From Oceanospirillaceae bacterium UBA2001 (lineage in GTDB: Bacteria > Pseudomonadota > Gammaproteobacteria > Pseudomonadales > Balneatricaceae): a stretch of DNA of 27,309 nt. Where the stretch lies: NCBI GenBank assembly GCA_002335115.1, contig DDCR01000116.1, forward strand, positions 1 to 27,309. Reading direction: 5' to 3'. Shown here piece after piece: positions 1 through 9,087 of this stretch (positions within the stretch are counted from its first letter, which is position 1; each line of letters opens with the position of its first letter). The notes below the pieces were generated by a model that worked only from the letters and a program-made list of their open reading frames with translations, was not told the DNA's origin and made no database searches. A program made the translations under genes and the position numbers.

Positions 1-375
1 CGCAATGAAGATTATCCTGTGCGTGGTCGGGGTGGCAAGGGTGTTATTGCTATTCAAATGTCAGCCCGTAATGGGGCCTTGATTGGTGCAGTTCAGGTGT
101 TTGATGGTGATGAAGTCATCCTTATCAGTGACCAGGGCACCCTAGTTCGCACGCGGGCTAGTGAAGTGTCAGTGTTGGGTCGCAATACTCAAGGTGTCAC
201 CTTAATTAAAGTCCAAGAAGGTGAAAACTTGGTGCAGGTTGCGCGAGTGGCTGAAACCATGGAAGAGGACGCTGAAGAGGGGGCAGATCTGATCTCTCAA
301 GAGTCTGTGGCAGACCCTACTGTGGCAGATTCAAATGAGGTTTCTTCGATGACGGATTTACCGGAACAGGATTAG
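1..375 (+). CDS. gyrA: DNA gyrase subunit A, C-terminal end (5' truncated by window)
   Basis: This is the last ~124 codons of GyrA, the breakage-reunion subunit of the tetrameric topoisomerase that introduces negative supercoils. The reading frame is open from base 1 (RNEDYPVRGRGG...), so the gene starts outside the window. The visible part is the end of the C-terminal DNA-wrapping beta-pinwheel: a GRGGKGVIAI repeat, RNGALIGAVQV, GTLVRTRASEVSVLGRNTQGV, then an acidic tail rich in Glu and Asp that is usual in proteobacterial GyrA. The stop TAG is four bases before the serC start, so serC is probably co-transcribed. The gyrA-serC order is the usual one in Pseudomonas-like gammaproteobacteria. 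The catalytic tyrosine and quinolone-resistance region lie upstream and cannot be judged. Confidence 0.96.
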   Translation, partial: RNEDYPVRGRGGKGVIAIQMSARNGALIGAVQVFDGDEVILISDQGTLVRTRASEVSVLGRNTQGVTLIKVQEGENLVQVARVAETMEEDAEEGADLISQESVADPTVADSNEVSSMTDLPEQD

Positions 376-379
376 CCTT

Positions 380-1468
380 ATGGCCTTACGTCATTATAAC
401 TTTTGTGCTGGTCCTGCGGCGCTTCCCACCGATGTGTTGGAGCGAGCGCAACTGGAAATGTTAGATTGGCAAGGTCGTGGCTTGTCGGTGATGGAAATTA
501 GTCATCGGCATCCTGACTATATCACCATGGCGCAGGCAGCAGAGTCTAAGTTACGTCAATTGATGGGTATTCCCGACAATTATAAAGTGTTGTTTTTGCA
601 AGGCGGCGCAACTGCCCAATTTGCTTTGTTGCCCATGAATTTGTTGGGTCATAAAACCCACGCAGATTATATTGATACGGGCATCTGGTCGGCTAAAGCG
701 ATTGCAGCGATGGCGCCATATGGGGTGGCAACAGAGGCGGCGTCGAGTGCTGAGGTAGGCTACCGATGTGTACCTAGCCAAGCCCAACTTAAACTCAATG
801 AAGATGCAGCGTATGTGCACTACTGCCCAAATGAGACGATTGGTGGTTTGGCGTTTGATTATGTGCCAGAAACAGGATCTGTGCCTCTCATAGCCGATAT
901 GTCCTCAACCATTCTTTCAGAACCCATCGATGTGACTCAATTTGGTTTAATCTATGCAGGAGCCCAAAAAAATATTGGGCCAGCAGGCATTACCTTAGTC
1001 ATTGTTAGAGAAGATTTATTGGGTAAAGCTCAAGCAACCACACCTAATCCCTTTAACTATGCTTTACAGGCTGCCAATGAATCAATGCTCAACACCCCAC
1101 CGACCTATGGTTGGTATCTAGCGGGATTGGTATTTGATTGGCTGCAGCAGCAAGGGGGTCTTGAAGCTATGGCTGAGATCAATACGGCTAAGGCAAACTG
1201 CCTTTATCAAGCGATAGATGAAAGTCAGTTTTATGCAAATCAAATTGCGACTGCCAACCGATCTAAAATGAATGTTACCTTTACCTTAGCAGATGATGCT
1301 TTGAATGCTGAGTTTTTGCAGCAGGCCCAAGCCAATGGGTTGCTTAACCTTAAAGGTCATCGCAGTGTGGGAGGCATGAGGGCTAGCATTTATAATGCAG
1401 TGCCAATTGCTGGAGTCCAAGCATTGGTCACCTTTATGAAAGATTTTGAAAAACAACACTGGGCTTAA
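380..1468 (+). CDS. serC: Phosphoserine aminotransferase
   Basis: PLP enzyme (362 aa, normal family length) that transaminates 3-phosphohydroxypyruvate to phosphoserine with glutamate in serine synthesis, and also acts on the pyridoxine-pathway intermediate 3-hydroxy-4-phosphohydroxy-threonine. Seen directly: N-terminal YNFCAGPAALP, the substrate-binding segment MEISHRHPDY (residues 38-47), LFLQGGATAQFA (71-82), and AGAQKNIGPAG with the probable Schiff-base lysine K197. The ATG lies four bases after the gyrA stop with only a weak purine-rich stretch in front, suggesting translational coupling. It is followed by pheA after seven bases. This is the first gene of an amino-acid and core-function run that continues to pyrF. 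Confidence 0.97.
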   Translation: MALRHYNFCAGPAALPTDVLERAQLEMLDWQGRGLSVMEISHRHPDYITMAQAAESKLRQLMGIPDNYKVLFLQGGATAQFALLPMNLLGHKTHADYIDTGIWSAKAIAAMAPYGVATEAASSAEVGYRCVPSQAQLKLNEDAAYVHYCPNETIGGLAFDYVPETGSVPLIADMSSTILSEPIDVTQFGLIYAGAQKNIGPAGITLVIVREDLLGKAQATTPNPFNYALQAANESMLNTPPTYGWYLAGLVFDWLQQQGGLEAMAEINTAKANCLYQAIDESQFYANQIATANRSKMNVTFTLADDALNAEFLQQAQANGLLNLKGHRSVGGMRASIYNAVPIAGVQALVTFMKDFEKQHWA

Positions 1469-1475
1469 AATAATT

Positions 1476-2600
1476 ATGACCAAGCCAAAACTTACTCAAG
1501 AACAAGAACTAGGCCAGTTGCGTCAAGATATTGATCAGATTGATCAACAAATACAAAGCCTGATTAACCAGAGGGCAGCGTGTGCGCAACGCGTGGCCCA
1601 AGTTAAACAAGTTTATCAAGGCCATCAGGACGCTGTTTTCTACCGACCAGAGCGTGAAGCGCAAGTGCTGCGCCGGGTGATGGAGCGCAACCAAGGCCCG
1701 CTGGACGATGAAGAGATGGCCCGGCTATTTCGAGAATTAATGTCGGCCTGTTTGGCCCATGAGCAACCCATGCGGATCGCTTTTTTGGGCCCTCAAGGCA
1801 CGTTCACTCAAGCAGCAGCACTAAAACACTTTGGACATTCAGTGATTAGCGCACCTTTGACCTCTATTGATGAGGTGTTCCGCGAAGTAGAAGCTAAGAG
1901 CGCTCATTATGGTGTGGTACCGATTGAAAACTCCTCTGAAGGTATGATTAATCATACTCTAGATAGCTTCCGCCATTCCTCCCTTGTCATCTGTGGTGAA
2001 GTAGAAATGCGCATTCACCAAAACTTGTTGGTTAAATACAATACGGATGTATCTCAGGTAGAGCGCATTTATTCCCATTCTCAATCGTTAGCTCAATGTC
2101 GCTCGTGGCTCGATAACCATATGCCACAGGCAGAACGTTTTGCAGTGAGCAGTAATGCAGAGGCGGCCCGTCGGGTGGCAAAAGAGGAAGAGGTGAGCGC
2201 TGGCAAAGTGGCAGCTATTGCAGGTCTTATGGCTGCTGAACTATATGAATTAGAGGTCAAGCACGCAAATATTGAGGATCAGCCAGATAATACGACACGT
2301 TTCTTAATTATTGGCCGCGCTGCTGTGCCAGCTTCTGGACAGGATAAAACGTCTTTACTGGTGCTGGCCCGCAACAAACCAGGTGCACTGTATCATATCC
2401 TAGAACCATTTCACCGCCATGATGTCAGCATGACAAGTATTGAGTCGAGACCTTCAGGGCAGGGTGCTTGGGGTTATGTGTTCTACATTGATTTTGAAGG
2501 GCATCATAGCGATACCAAAGTGCAACAAGTGTTAAAAGATCTCGATCAGGACTCTGTAGAAGTGCGGCTACTCGGTTCTTACCCGCAGGCGGTACTCTAA
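1476..2600 (+). CDS. pheA: Bifunctional chorismate mutase / prephenate dehydratase (P-protein)
   Basis: Converts chorismate to prephenate and then phenylpyruvate, the committed route to phenylalanine. Domains with the ATG at 1476 (374 aa): AroQ-type chorismate mutase at about residues 8-95 (RQDIDQIDQQI, YRPEREAQVL), prephenate dehydratase at about 99-285 (RIAFLGPQGTFTQAA, VVPIENSSEGMINHTLD, NTTRFLIIG), and a C-terminal ACT domain (NKPGALYHILEPF, ESRPSGQGAWGYVFYIDFEGH) that in this family binds phenylalanine for feedback inhibition. A longer frame using TTG at 1446 inside serC adds ten residues with no counterpart in homologues, so ATG 1476 is preferred. No strong ribosome binding site is visible. 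The stop overlaps the next start (TAATG). Confidence 0.96.
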   Translation: MTKPKLTQEQELGQLRQDIDQIDQQIQSLINQRAACAQRVAQVKQVYQGHQDAVFYRPEREAQVLRRVMERNQGPLDDEEMARLFRELMSACLAHEQPMRIAFLGPQGTFTQAAALKHFGHSVISAPLTSIDEVFREVEAKSAHYGVVPIENSSEGMINHTLDSFRHSSLVICGEVEMRIHQNLLVKYNTDVSQVERIYSHSQSLAQCRSWLDNHMPQAERFAVSSNAEAARRVAKEEEVSAGKVAAIAGLMAAELYELEVKHANIEDQPDNTTRFLIIGRAAVPASGQDKTSLLVLARNKPGALYHILEPFHRHDVSMTSIESRPSGQGAWGYVFYIDFEGHHSDTKVQQVLKDLDQDSVEVRLLGSYPQAVL

Positions 2601-4837
2601 TGACGTCAGCGACTTTGTCATTTTGCCATGGCAAGGTACTCGTGCTGGGTTTGGGTCTAATCGGTGGCTCTTTGGCAGCGGCGCTGCGACGCACCCAAAA
2701 ACATCAACTTTGGGGCTACGATTTAGATCAAGCCAGCATGCAGCAGGCACTCGATCAAGGCGTAATTGACCATCAGGTTAAAGACTTAGCAACTACAGCG
2801 AGTCAAATGGATGTGGTGGTATTGGCTGTGCCTGTTAAGGCCATGGAAAAGGTATTGGCCCAAGTCGCACCGTACTTAAATCCCCAAACCCTGCTAACAG
2901 ATGTGGGGAGTGTTAAAGGCAGTATTATTGCGGCGGCTTATGAAGTGTTTGGCACACCTCCGCCCGGCTTTGTGCCTGGGCATCCCATTGCTGGTTCGGA
3001 ACGTAGTGGTATTAATGCGGTTAATATTGATTTATTCGTTGATCATAAATTTATTGTGACCCCGTTAGCCACAAGCCACCCTGAGGCTATCGAAGTGTTA
3101 GGTGATATGTGGTCTGGGGTGGGCAGTGAAATTCTCTTGATGGACGTTGAAAGGCATGATGAAGTATTGGCTGCAACGAGTCATTTGCCCCACCTTTTAG
3201 CCTTTTCCTTAGTGGACACGTTAGCGTCAAATACCGACAATAAAGATATTTTTCGGTATGCAGCGGGTGGTTTTCGGGATTTTACGAGAATTGCAGGTAG
3301 TGATCCAACCATGTGGCATGATGTGTTTATAGCCAATCGTAATGCCTGTCTTGAAACCCTAGATCAGTTTACTGCTGGGTTAGCTAATTTAAGGGAAGCT
3401 GTGGCCACAGGTGACAGCCAAACCATGATGGGTATTTTAACTCGAGCACGCAGTGCTCGGCATCATTTTGAGAAAATATTGGCAAACTCTGCCTATACCG
3501 GAACTATGACAAATACAAAACATTTTAACGTCCACGCAGGTGGTCAAGTCCGAGGTCGCATTCGTGTGCCCGGGGATAAGTCAGTCTCCCACCGTTCCAT
3601 TATGCTAGGTGCTCTGGCGCAAGGTACGACCCATATTAGTGGTTTTTTAGAAGGCGAAGACGCCATGGCCACGTTACAAGCGTTTCGTGATATGGGCGTT
3701 GTTATCGAGGGTCCAGCCGAGGGCAAAGTGGTCGTGCATGGTGTGGGTCTTAATGGGCTAAAAGCACCACCTGGGCCTCTTTATGTTGGTAATTCTGGCA
3801 CTACCATTCGTTTAATGGCAGGTCTTTTGGCAGGTCAAGCATTTGATGTTGAACTCAGTGGTGATGTGTCCCTCAATCAGCGACCAATGGAAAGAGTGGC
3901 TAAGCCTCTGCGTTCTATGGGAGCTATGGTTGTTACAGCAGAGGGTGGCTGTCCGCCGATAAAAATTACTGGTGGTCAGCGGTTAAAAGGTATTCATTAC
4001 GATTTGCCGATGGCTAGTGCGCAAGTAAAGTCTTGTGTGATGTTGGCTGGATTGTATGCCCAAGGTCAGACGAGTGTGACTGAACCTGCCCCCACACGTG
4101 ACCACACAGAGCGCATGCTCGAGGGCTTTGGCTACCGGGTTGAACGAACCCATGACACTTGTTCTATTGAAGGTCAGGGACAACTGACTGCCACTGACAT
4201 AGATGTGCCGTCAGACATTTCTTCGGCCACCTTCTTTTTAGTAGCGGCCGCTATTTGTCCAGACTCAGATTTGGTTATTGAACATGTGGGCATGAATCCT
4301 ACACGGATCGGTGTGGTGAATATCCTGCGCTTGATGGGTGCCAACCTGAGTATTCAAAATGAACGAGAAGTCGGGGGAGAACCAGTCGCTGATTTGGCGA
4401 TTAAATACGCACCACTCAAAGGTATTCATGTGCCAGAAGATCAGGTGCCCTTGGCCATCGATGAGTTTCCAGCACTGATGATAGCAGCAGCCTGTGCTAG
4501 TGGTACTACCACGATTACTGGGGCTGAAGAACTCAGGGTCAAGGAGAGTGACCGCATTCAGGCGATGGTGGATGGACTCAGTGCGATGGGTGTAATGATT
4601 AAAGGCACCACTGATGGAGCCATTATTCAAGGCATGGGAGCTGATACTCAATTTGCTGCTGCGCAAATAACAACCCATCATGATCATCGCATTGCTATGG
4701 CGTTTACTATTGCAGGCTTAAGGGCTGGAGCAAATTTAAAGATTTTAGATTGTGCTCATGTAGCCACATCTTTTCCTAACTTTGTCGAACTGGCTCGTAC
4801 CGTAGGTATCACCCTTGACGAGGAGTTTGAGTCATGA
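2600..4837 (+). CDS. tyrA-aroA: Fused prephenate dehydrogenase / EPSP synthase (TyrA-AroA)
   Basis: A 745-aa fusion carrying two shikimate-branch enzymes. Residues ~10-295 are prephenate dehydrogenase: Rossmann motif GLGLIGGS (17-24), GHPIAGSE (127-134) and TSHLPHL with the likely catalytic His197; it oxidatively decarboxylates prephenate towards tyrosine. Residues ~305-745 are 5-enolpyruvylshikimate-3-phosphate synthase: GDKSVSHRS (325-333), [10 protein letters not shown] (397-406), SAQVKS (473-478), RDHTERM (500-506), [11 protein letters not shown] and KESDRI. The same fusion is known in Pseudomonas and relatives. The start overlaps the pheA stop and the stop overlaps the cmk start, so expression is coupled. 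An in-frame ATG at 3506 (residue 303) sits at the domain boundary but lacks a convincing ribosome binding site. EPSPS sequence motifs follow the class II pattern. Confidence 0.96.
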   Translation: MTSATLSFCHGKVLVLGLGLIGGSLAAALRRTQKHQLWGYDLDQASMQQALDQGVIDHQVKDLATTASQMDVVVLAVPVKAMEKVLAQVAPYLNPQTLLTDVGSVKGSIIAAAYEVFGTPPPGFVPGHPIAGSERSGINAVNIDLFVDHKFIVTPLATSHPEAIEVLGDMWSGVGSEILLMDVERHDEVLAATSHLPHLLAFSLVDTLASNTDNKDIFRYAAGGFRDFTRIAGSDPTMWHDVFIANRNACLETLDQFTAGLANLREAVATGDSQTMMGILTRARSARHHFEKILANSAYTGTMTNTKHFNVHAGGQVRGRIRVPGDKSVSHRSIMLGALAQGTTHISGFLEGEDAMATLQAFRDMGVVIEGPAEGKVVVHGVGLNGLKAPPGPLYVGNSGTTIRLMAGLLAGQAFDVELSGDVSLNQRPMERVAKPLRSMGAMVVTAEGGCPPIKITGGQRLKGIHYDLPMASAQVKSCVMLAGLYAQGQTSVTEPAPTRDHTERMLEGFGYRVERTHDTCSIEGQGQLTATDIDVPSDISSATFFLVAAAICPDSDLVIEHVGMNPTRIGVVNILRLMGANLSIQNEREVGGEPVADLAIKYAPLKGIHVPEDQVPLAIDEFPALMIAAACASGTTTITGAEELRVKESDRIQAMVDGLSAMGVMIKGTTDGAIIQGMGADTQFAAAQITTHHDHRIAMAFTIAGLRAGANLKILDCAHVATSFPNFVELARTVGITLDEEFES

Positions 4838-5511
4838 ATAATGCACCAATTATTACTATTGATGGGCCCAGTGGTTCTGGTAAAGGCACATTATGTAAAT
4901 TACTTGCCGATCGCTTAGGTTATCACTTACTTGATAGTGGAGCCTTATACCGCTTGGTTGCTTTGGCCGCTGAGCATCATGGTGTAAGTGCTGAAAATGA
5001 GTTAGCTGTCGCCGATATTGCAGCCTGTTTAGATGTGCAATTCAAGACCCAAGGTGATGGTGTTCAGGTGGTGTTAGAAGGAGAAGACGTCAGTGCGTCA
5101 ATTCGTACGGAAGCCTGTGGTATGAATGCTTCCAAGGTAGCTAGTCTGACTCTGGTTCGTAAGGCGTTACAAGAGCGGCAAAGGGCTTTTGCTGAACTAC
5201 CAGGCCTAGTGGCAGACGGCCGAGATATGGGCACAGTGATCTTTCCAGATGCCCCAGTAAAGGTTTTCTTAACAGCAAGTGCACAAGAACGTGCTGATAG
5301 ACGTTATAAACAGTTGAAAAGCAAGGGCTTGAGTGCTAGCCTGTCGGATATACTGATGAATATTCAGCAACGAGACGAGCTTGATGAAAATCGAGCCATA
5401 GCGCCTTTGAAACCTGCTGAAGATGCGTTAGTCATTGATTGTACCCACATGAGCATTTTGGATGTGGAGCAAAAGATACTTACTTTAATTCATAGCAAAG
5501 GAATTTTATAA
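4834..5511 (+). CDS. cmk: Cytidylate kinase
   Basis: Cytosolic kinase (225 aa) that phosphorylates CMP and dCMP with ATP, recycling nucleotides from RNA turnover and lipid synthesis. The N-terminus has the P-loop GPSGSGKGT (residues 11-19), then [13 protein letters not shown] for the NMP site, [15 protein letters not shown], and [14 protein letters not shown] followed by [13 protein letters not shown], all hallmark blocks of Cmk. The ATG overlaps the stop of tyrA-aroA (ATGA) and is preceded by AGGAG at 4821-4825, eight bases upstream. It lies directly upstream of rpsA, an arrangement conserved across Gammaproteobacteria including E. coli. Confidence 0.97.
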   Translation: MNNAPIITIDGPSGSGKGTLCKLLADRLGYHLLDSGALYRLVALAAEHHGVSAENELAVADIAACLDVQFKTQGDGVQVVLEGEDVSASIRTEACGMNASKVASLTLVRKALQERQRAFAELPGLVADGRDMGTVIFPDAPVKVFLTASAQERADRRYKQLKSKGLSASLSDILMNIQQRDELDENRAIAPLKPAEDALVIDCTHMSILDVEQKILTLIHSKGIL

Positions 5512-5512
5512 T
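5484..5512 (+). promoter_or_regulatory. Candidate sigma70 promoter for rpsA
   Basis: A perfect -10 hexamer TATAAT lies at 5507-5512, overlapping the cmk stop codon. The hexamer 17 bases upstream (TTTAAT, 5484-5489) is only a weak -35. Transcription would start near 5519 and give a leader of about 87 bases. E. coli rpsA likewise has its own promoters in addition to read-through from cmk. Inferred from sequence only. Confidence 0.4.
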
Positions 5513-5528
5513 TTCATTGCATACCATT

Positions 5529-5572
5529 AACTAACTAGAGGCACTTCGAGAGACCGGCACTGTTAGTCAGTT
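5529..5572 (+). promoter_or_regulatory. rpsA leader hairpin, possible S1 autoregulatory element
   Basis: AACTAACTA (5529-5537) can pair with TAGTCAGTT (5564-5572), eight of nine positions, enclosing a 26-base apical region. It sits 33 bases before the rpsA ATG, and no strong Shine-Dalgarno follows. In E. coli and other gammaproteobacteria the rpsA leader folds into hairpins that allow SD-independent translation and feedback repression by S1. The position and the weak SD fit that model, but the match is structural analogy only. Confidence 0.4.
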
Positions 5573-5605
5573 CCGAGCGTATCGTCAACCTCATCGAGTA
5601 TTTCC

Positions 5606-7270
5606 ATGGGCGAAAGTTTCGCAGATCTGTTTGAAGAAAGTCTTCAACAGGTAGAGATGAAAAAGGGTTCTTTGATTACAGGTGTAGTCATTGCTATTGA
5701 TAGCGAAGTCGTCACTATTAACGTCGGCTTGAAGTCGGAAGGTGTGGTTTCACGCAGTGAATTTCTTGATGCATCTGGTGAAATAGAAGTCGCTGTTGGT
5801 GATGATGTTTTAGTGGCTCTGCAAGAAATTGAAGATGGCTTAGGATCGACCCAAGTATCTCGCGAACGTGCTCGGGAAATGGAACGTTGGCATCAACTGG
5901 AAAAAATCCAAACAGCTGATGAAACGGTCACTGGTGTCATCAGTGCTCGGGTTAAAGGTGGATTTAATGTCGAGTTGGGTGGAATCCGCGCCTTCTTGCC
6001 TGGCTCTTTGATTGATACTCGTCCCTTACAAGATGTCTCTCACCTTGAAGGTGTGGATTTAGAATTCAAAATCATCAAGCTTGATATGTTACGCAATAAC
6101 GTTGTGGTCTCTCGTCGTGCCTTGATGGATGAAGCCAACAAAGCGCAGCGCGCACAGGTCTTATCGACCCTAGAAGAGGGTGCCGTGGTGAAGGGTTTTG
6201 TGAAGAACTTGACCGATTATGGCGCTTTTATCGATCTTGGCGGTTTAGATGGTTTGCTGCACATTACCGATATCGCATGGCGTCGCATTAAACACCCAAG
6301 TGAAATGCTCACTGCGGGTGCAGATATCGAAGTTAAAGTATTGAAATTTGATGCTGAAAAGCAGCGTGTTTCCTTGGGTCTGAAGCAACTGCAACAGGAT
6401 CCTTGGACCAGCTTTACAGACGTTTACCCTGTGGGCAGTCGTTTACCTGCAACCGTAACAACCGTGACTGATTATGGCTGCTTTGCTAGAGTCTCCGATG
6501 GCATTGAAGGCCTTGTCCATGCCTCTGAAATGAGCTGGATGAAGCGTAACTTACACCCGTCTAAAATGGTTTCGGTGGGTGAAGAAATTGAAGTCATGAT
6601 TTTGGACATTAACGGTGAAAAACGCCGCCTATCTTTGGGCATGAAACAATGCAGTGAAAGTCCTTGGGTTGCTTTCTCTAAGCAATACTCAGAGGGTGAT
6701 AAGGTCTCTGGCAAGCTAAATTCTAAAACTGACTTTGGTTTATTTATAGGCTTAGAAGATGGTATTGATGGTCTGGTGCATGTCTCAGATGTCGATTGGA
6801 ATAAGAGTGATGAAAGTTTGTTAGAAAGCTTCCAAAAAGGGCAAGAAATTGAAGCTGTGATCCTGTCTATTGATACGGAACGTCAACGTGTCGCCTTAGG
6901 CATTAAACAAATGACAGGTGATCCCTTCTCCGACTATGCAGCGGCTAACGGTAAGGGTTCTGAGGTTACAGGAACCATTGGAGAGGTGACTTCTGGTGGA
7001 TTATTAGTCGATTTAGCGGACGGCGTGCAAGGCTTCTTAAAGCGCGGTGAGTTAGCCCAAGACCAGGATTTGGCAGACTTTAAGGAAGGTCAATCCATTA
7101 CCAGTTTTGTCGCCAGCTTAGACCGTAAAGGGCGTTCTATAAGCCTAGCGATAAGAGCCCAAGAAGCTGCACAGCAGCGAGTACAGATGCAGGAATTAAA
7201 GACCAAGCCAGTTGAAACTGAAGGCCCGACCACAATCGGTGATCTTATCAAGGAACAACTTAAAAAATAA
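5606..7270 (+). CDS. rpsA: 30S ribosomal protein S1
   Basis: S1 (554 aa, close to the usual ~557) is the large mRNA-binding protein on the 30S platform needed to start translation on structured or SD-poor messages. The N-terminus MGESFADLFEESL matches the ribosome-docking segment of gammaproteobacterial S1. Six S1/OB-fold repeats follow at roughly residues 20-88, 105-172, 190-260, 277-347, 363-434 and 450-520; the central ones carry the typical DYGAF(I/A)DLGG-GLLHITDI and DGLVHVSDVDW signatures. It is placed between cmk and ihfB as in E. coli. The start is fixed by the conserved N-terminus; the ribosome binding site is weak, as is usual for this gene. Confidence 0.98.
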   Translation: MGESFADLFEESLQQVEMKKGSLITGVVIAIDSEVVTINVGLKSEGVVSRSEFLDASGEIEVAVGDDVLVALQEIEDGLGSTQVSRERAREMERWHQLEKIQTADETVTGVISARVKGGFNVELGGIRAFLPGSLIDTRPLQDVSHLEGVDLEFKIIKLDMLRNNVVVSRRALMDEANKAQRAQVLSTLEEGAVVKGFVKNLTDYGAFIDLGGLDGLLHITDIAWRRIKHPSEMLTAGADIEVKVLKFDAEKQRVSLGLKQLQQDPWTSFTDVYPVGSRLPATVTTVTDYGCFARVSDGIEGLVHASEMSWMKRNLHPSKMVSVGEEIEVMILDINGEKRRLSLGMKQCSESPWVAFSKQYSEGDKVSGKLNSKTDFGLFIGLEDGIDGLVHVSDVDWNKSDESLLESFQKGQEIEAVILSIDTERQRVALGIKQMTGDPFSDYAAANGKGSEVTGTIGEVTSGGLLVDLADGVQGFLKRGELAQDQDLADFKEGQSITSFVASLDRKGRSISLAIRAQEAAQQRVQMQELKTKPVETEGPTTIGDLIKEQLKK

Positions 7271-7285
7271 TAAGAAGGAATGGCT

Positions 7286-7570
7286 ATGCGTAAGTCTGAA
7301 CTGATTGAAAACTTGATTGACCGCTTTGAAAATATTCCAGTAAAGAATGTTGAGCAATCGGTTAAGGCTATCATTGACCATATGGCTGACGCATTGGCCG
7401 CTGGCGATCGAATTGAGATAAGGGGCTTTGGTAGCTTTTGTTTACATTATCGGGCCCCCAGAGTCGGGCGTAATCCGAAAACGGGAGATTCTGTCGATTT
7501 GGCTGCAAAGTATGTGCCTCACTTCAAACCCGGTAAAGAATTACGTGATCAGGTCAACGATAGTCTATAA
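7286..7570 (+). CDS. ihfB: Integration host factor subunit beta
   Basis: Small nucleoid protein (94 aa from ATG 7286) that pairs with IHF-alpha, bends DNA sharply at specific sites, and assists recombination, replication and sigma54 promoters. Conserved features: KSELIENL at the start, [12 protein letters not shown], and the DNA-intercalating beta-arm [15 protein letters not shown], then [14 protein letters not shown]. Two in-frame ATGs exist. The one at 7280 touches the AAGGA at 7275-7279, leaving no spacing, whereas the one at 7286 has a six-base gap and gives exactly the canonical 94-aa protein. It follows rpsA by 15 bases. Confidence 0.96.
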   Translation: MRKSELIENLIDRFENIPVKNVEQSVKAIIDHMADALAAGDRIEIRGFGSFCLHYRAPRVGRNPKTGDSVDLAAKYVPHFKPGKELRDQVNDSL

Positions 7571-7629
7571 TAGCTGATCATTGATTAAGGTTTGGTTTCA
7601 CTTCAGCCATCCTGTTTAGGTAAAAGCAC

Positions 7630-7917
7630 GTGAAATTATTAAAAGCTGCAGTCTTCTTTGTGTTTTCTCTGGTGGCCTTGGTTGTGGGTGTGTTGTTTAG
7701 CTCACGTAATAGCCAGGCGGTGTCATTAGACCTAATTTTCTTCCAGCTTCCTCCACTGAGTATGGCCATTTGGCTGTTACTTAGTTTAGCTACAGGGATG
7801 CTTTTGTGTGCGTTTATCTACAGTTTTATTACCTTTAAATTGAAACGTCACAATGGACAATTGCAACGTCAACTATCTAAGTTGAATGCAACTCAATCTA
7901 ATCAGAAGATACCTTGA
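7630..7917 (+). CDS. lapA: LapA, inner-membrane LPS assembly protein (DUF1049)
   Basis: A 95-aa protein with two hydrophobic helices (about residues 4-23 and 41-66) separated by a short loop containing FSSRNSQAVSLDLIFFQLPPLS, and a basic cytoplasmic tail (FKLKRHNGQLQRQL). This is the LapA/YciS layout. In E. coli LapA is encoded with LapB and associates with it at the inner membrane in regulating LPS synthesis. The start is GTG with a weak AGGT upstream. The stop overlaps or nearly touches the lapB start, and position between ihfB and lapB-pyrF supports the assignment. Confidence 0.88.
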   Translation: MKLLKAAVFFVFSLVALVVGVLFSSRNSQAVSLDLIFFQLPPLSMAIWLLLSLATGMLLCAFIYSFITFKLKRHNGQLQRQLSKLNATQSNQKIP

Positions 7918-7922
7918 TAAGT

Positions 7923-9086
7923 ATGGACCTCTCCTTACTCTTAGTCTTAATTGCAGCTGTAGGCATTGGATGGTGGCTGGGCCAAAGAGAATATCATCAA
8001 AAGCGTAATTCTCAATTAGGCCTTCAAGCTGACTATTACCGTGGCCTTAACTATTTGTTAAACCAACAAACAGATGAAGCTTTAGAGCTGTTTATTCATG
8101 CCCTAGAAGTCAATTCACAAACTGTGGATACTCACTTAGCGTTAGGTAGTTTATTTCGGCGCCGTGGCGAAGTTGATAAGGCCATTCAGATACATCAAAA
8201 CCTCCTGTCCAGCAAAGGCCTAGATCAGGAGCAAGTAATGCTGGCAGAGCTAGAATTGGCTCACGACTTTATTAAAGCTGGATTATTAGATCGGGCTGAA
8301 GAATTGCTGCTTGATATTGTGCAACAGCCTAATCAGCAAACTGCGAATGCAACAGAATTGTTAGTTGACGTTTATCAGCGTGAGCAGGATTGGCACAAAG
8401 CCCTGGAAGCTGGATCTGCTGCTCACGTATCAGCTAGTGTTGATTTAGCTCAGCGACTGTCTCACTTTTGCTGTGAGTTGGCAGAACAAGCCCTGCAGTC
8501 TGATCAACAACAAGAAGGGCTAGACTATTTAAAGCGTGCTAAACGCCATAATGCTGATAATCCAAGAGTGAGTTTTTTACGAGCTCAATTAAGCATCCAG
8601 CAAGAAAATTTTAGAGATGCCAAAAGACACTTGTTAATTATGGCGCAGCAAGACGAGCAGTTGGTGCCTGAAATCATTCAACCGTTGCGTTTATGTTTTA
8701 CTCAACTTGGGGATATAGATGGATGGCGCGCTTGGTTGAATCAAGCGATGACCGAATATCCAAGTTCTAGCCTTTTGTTAGCTCAAGCTCATGAAATTGG
8801 TCAACAAAATGACTCTGAAGCTGCATCCTACTTGACCGAAAATTTGCGTCAAAGGCCATCTTTAAAGGGTTTTAATTACCTCATAGATCTACATATGCAG
8901 TGGGCCTCTGAGAATGCTAAAGATAGTTTACAAGTCCTTAAGGGCCTGACTGTCGCGCTTCAAAGAAGCAAGCCACATTATCGTTGCAGGCAATGTGGTT
9001 TTGCTGGCAACTCTATGCATTGGCAATGTCCTAGTTGCCACCAATGGGGCAGTACCAAACCCATCTATGGATTAGAAGGAGAGTAA
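7923..9086 (+). CDS. lapB: LapB, TPR/rubredoxin LPS assembly regulator
   Basis: About 387 aa. LapB anchors to the inner membrane and, in E. coli, brings LpxC to the FtsH protease and so balances LPS against phospholipid synthesis. Seen here: an N-terminal membrane helix ([18 protein letters not shown]), a long run of TPR helices starting with [21 protein letters not shown] and [21 protein letters not shown], and a C-terminal rubredoxin-like metal site with CRQC and CPSC, ending GLEGE like other LapB proteins. Start choice is uncertain: TTG at 7914 overlaps the lapA stop and is better spaced from AGAAG, but ATG 7923 gives the N-terminal length seen in E. coli. Coupled to lapA and pyrF. Confidence 0.93.
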   Translation: MDLSLLLVLIAAVGIGWWLGQREYHQKRNSQLGLQADYYRGLNYLLNQQTDEALELFIHALEVNSQTVDTHLALGSLFRRRGEVDKAIQIHQNLLSSKGLDQEQVMLAELELAHDFIKAGLLDRAEELLLDIVQQPNQQTANATELLVDVYQREQDWHKALEAGSAAHVSASVDLAQRLSHFCCELAEQALQSDQQQEGLDYLKRAKRHNADNPRVSFLRAQLSIQQENFRDAKRHLLIMAQQDEQLVPEIIQPLRLCFTQLGDIDGWRAWLNQAMTEYPSSSLLLAQAHEIGQQNDSEAASYLTENLRQRPSLKGFNYLIDLHMQWASENAKDSLQVLKGLTVALQRSKPHYRCRQCGFAGNSMHWQCPSCHQWGSTKPIYGLEGE

Positions 9087-9087
9087 G

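Noticed and set aside
551..820. Minus-strand open frame inside serC
   Set aside because: It is fully antisense to a well-conserved gene, its translation resembles no family, and no ribosome site is evident; it is a shadow of serC codon usage.
1446..1475. Upstream TTG extension of pheA overlapping serC
   Set aside because: Adds ten residues absent from known P-proteins; the ATG at 1476 leaves a normal seven-base gap after serC.
4265..4687. 140-codon minus-strand open frame inside the aroA half
   Set aside because: Antisense to strongly conserved EPSP synthase sequence with a low-complexity His/Ser-rich translation; no support for a gene.
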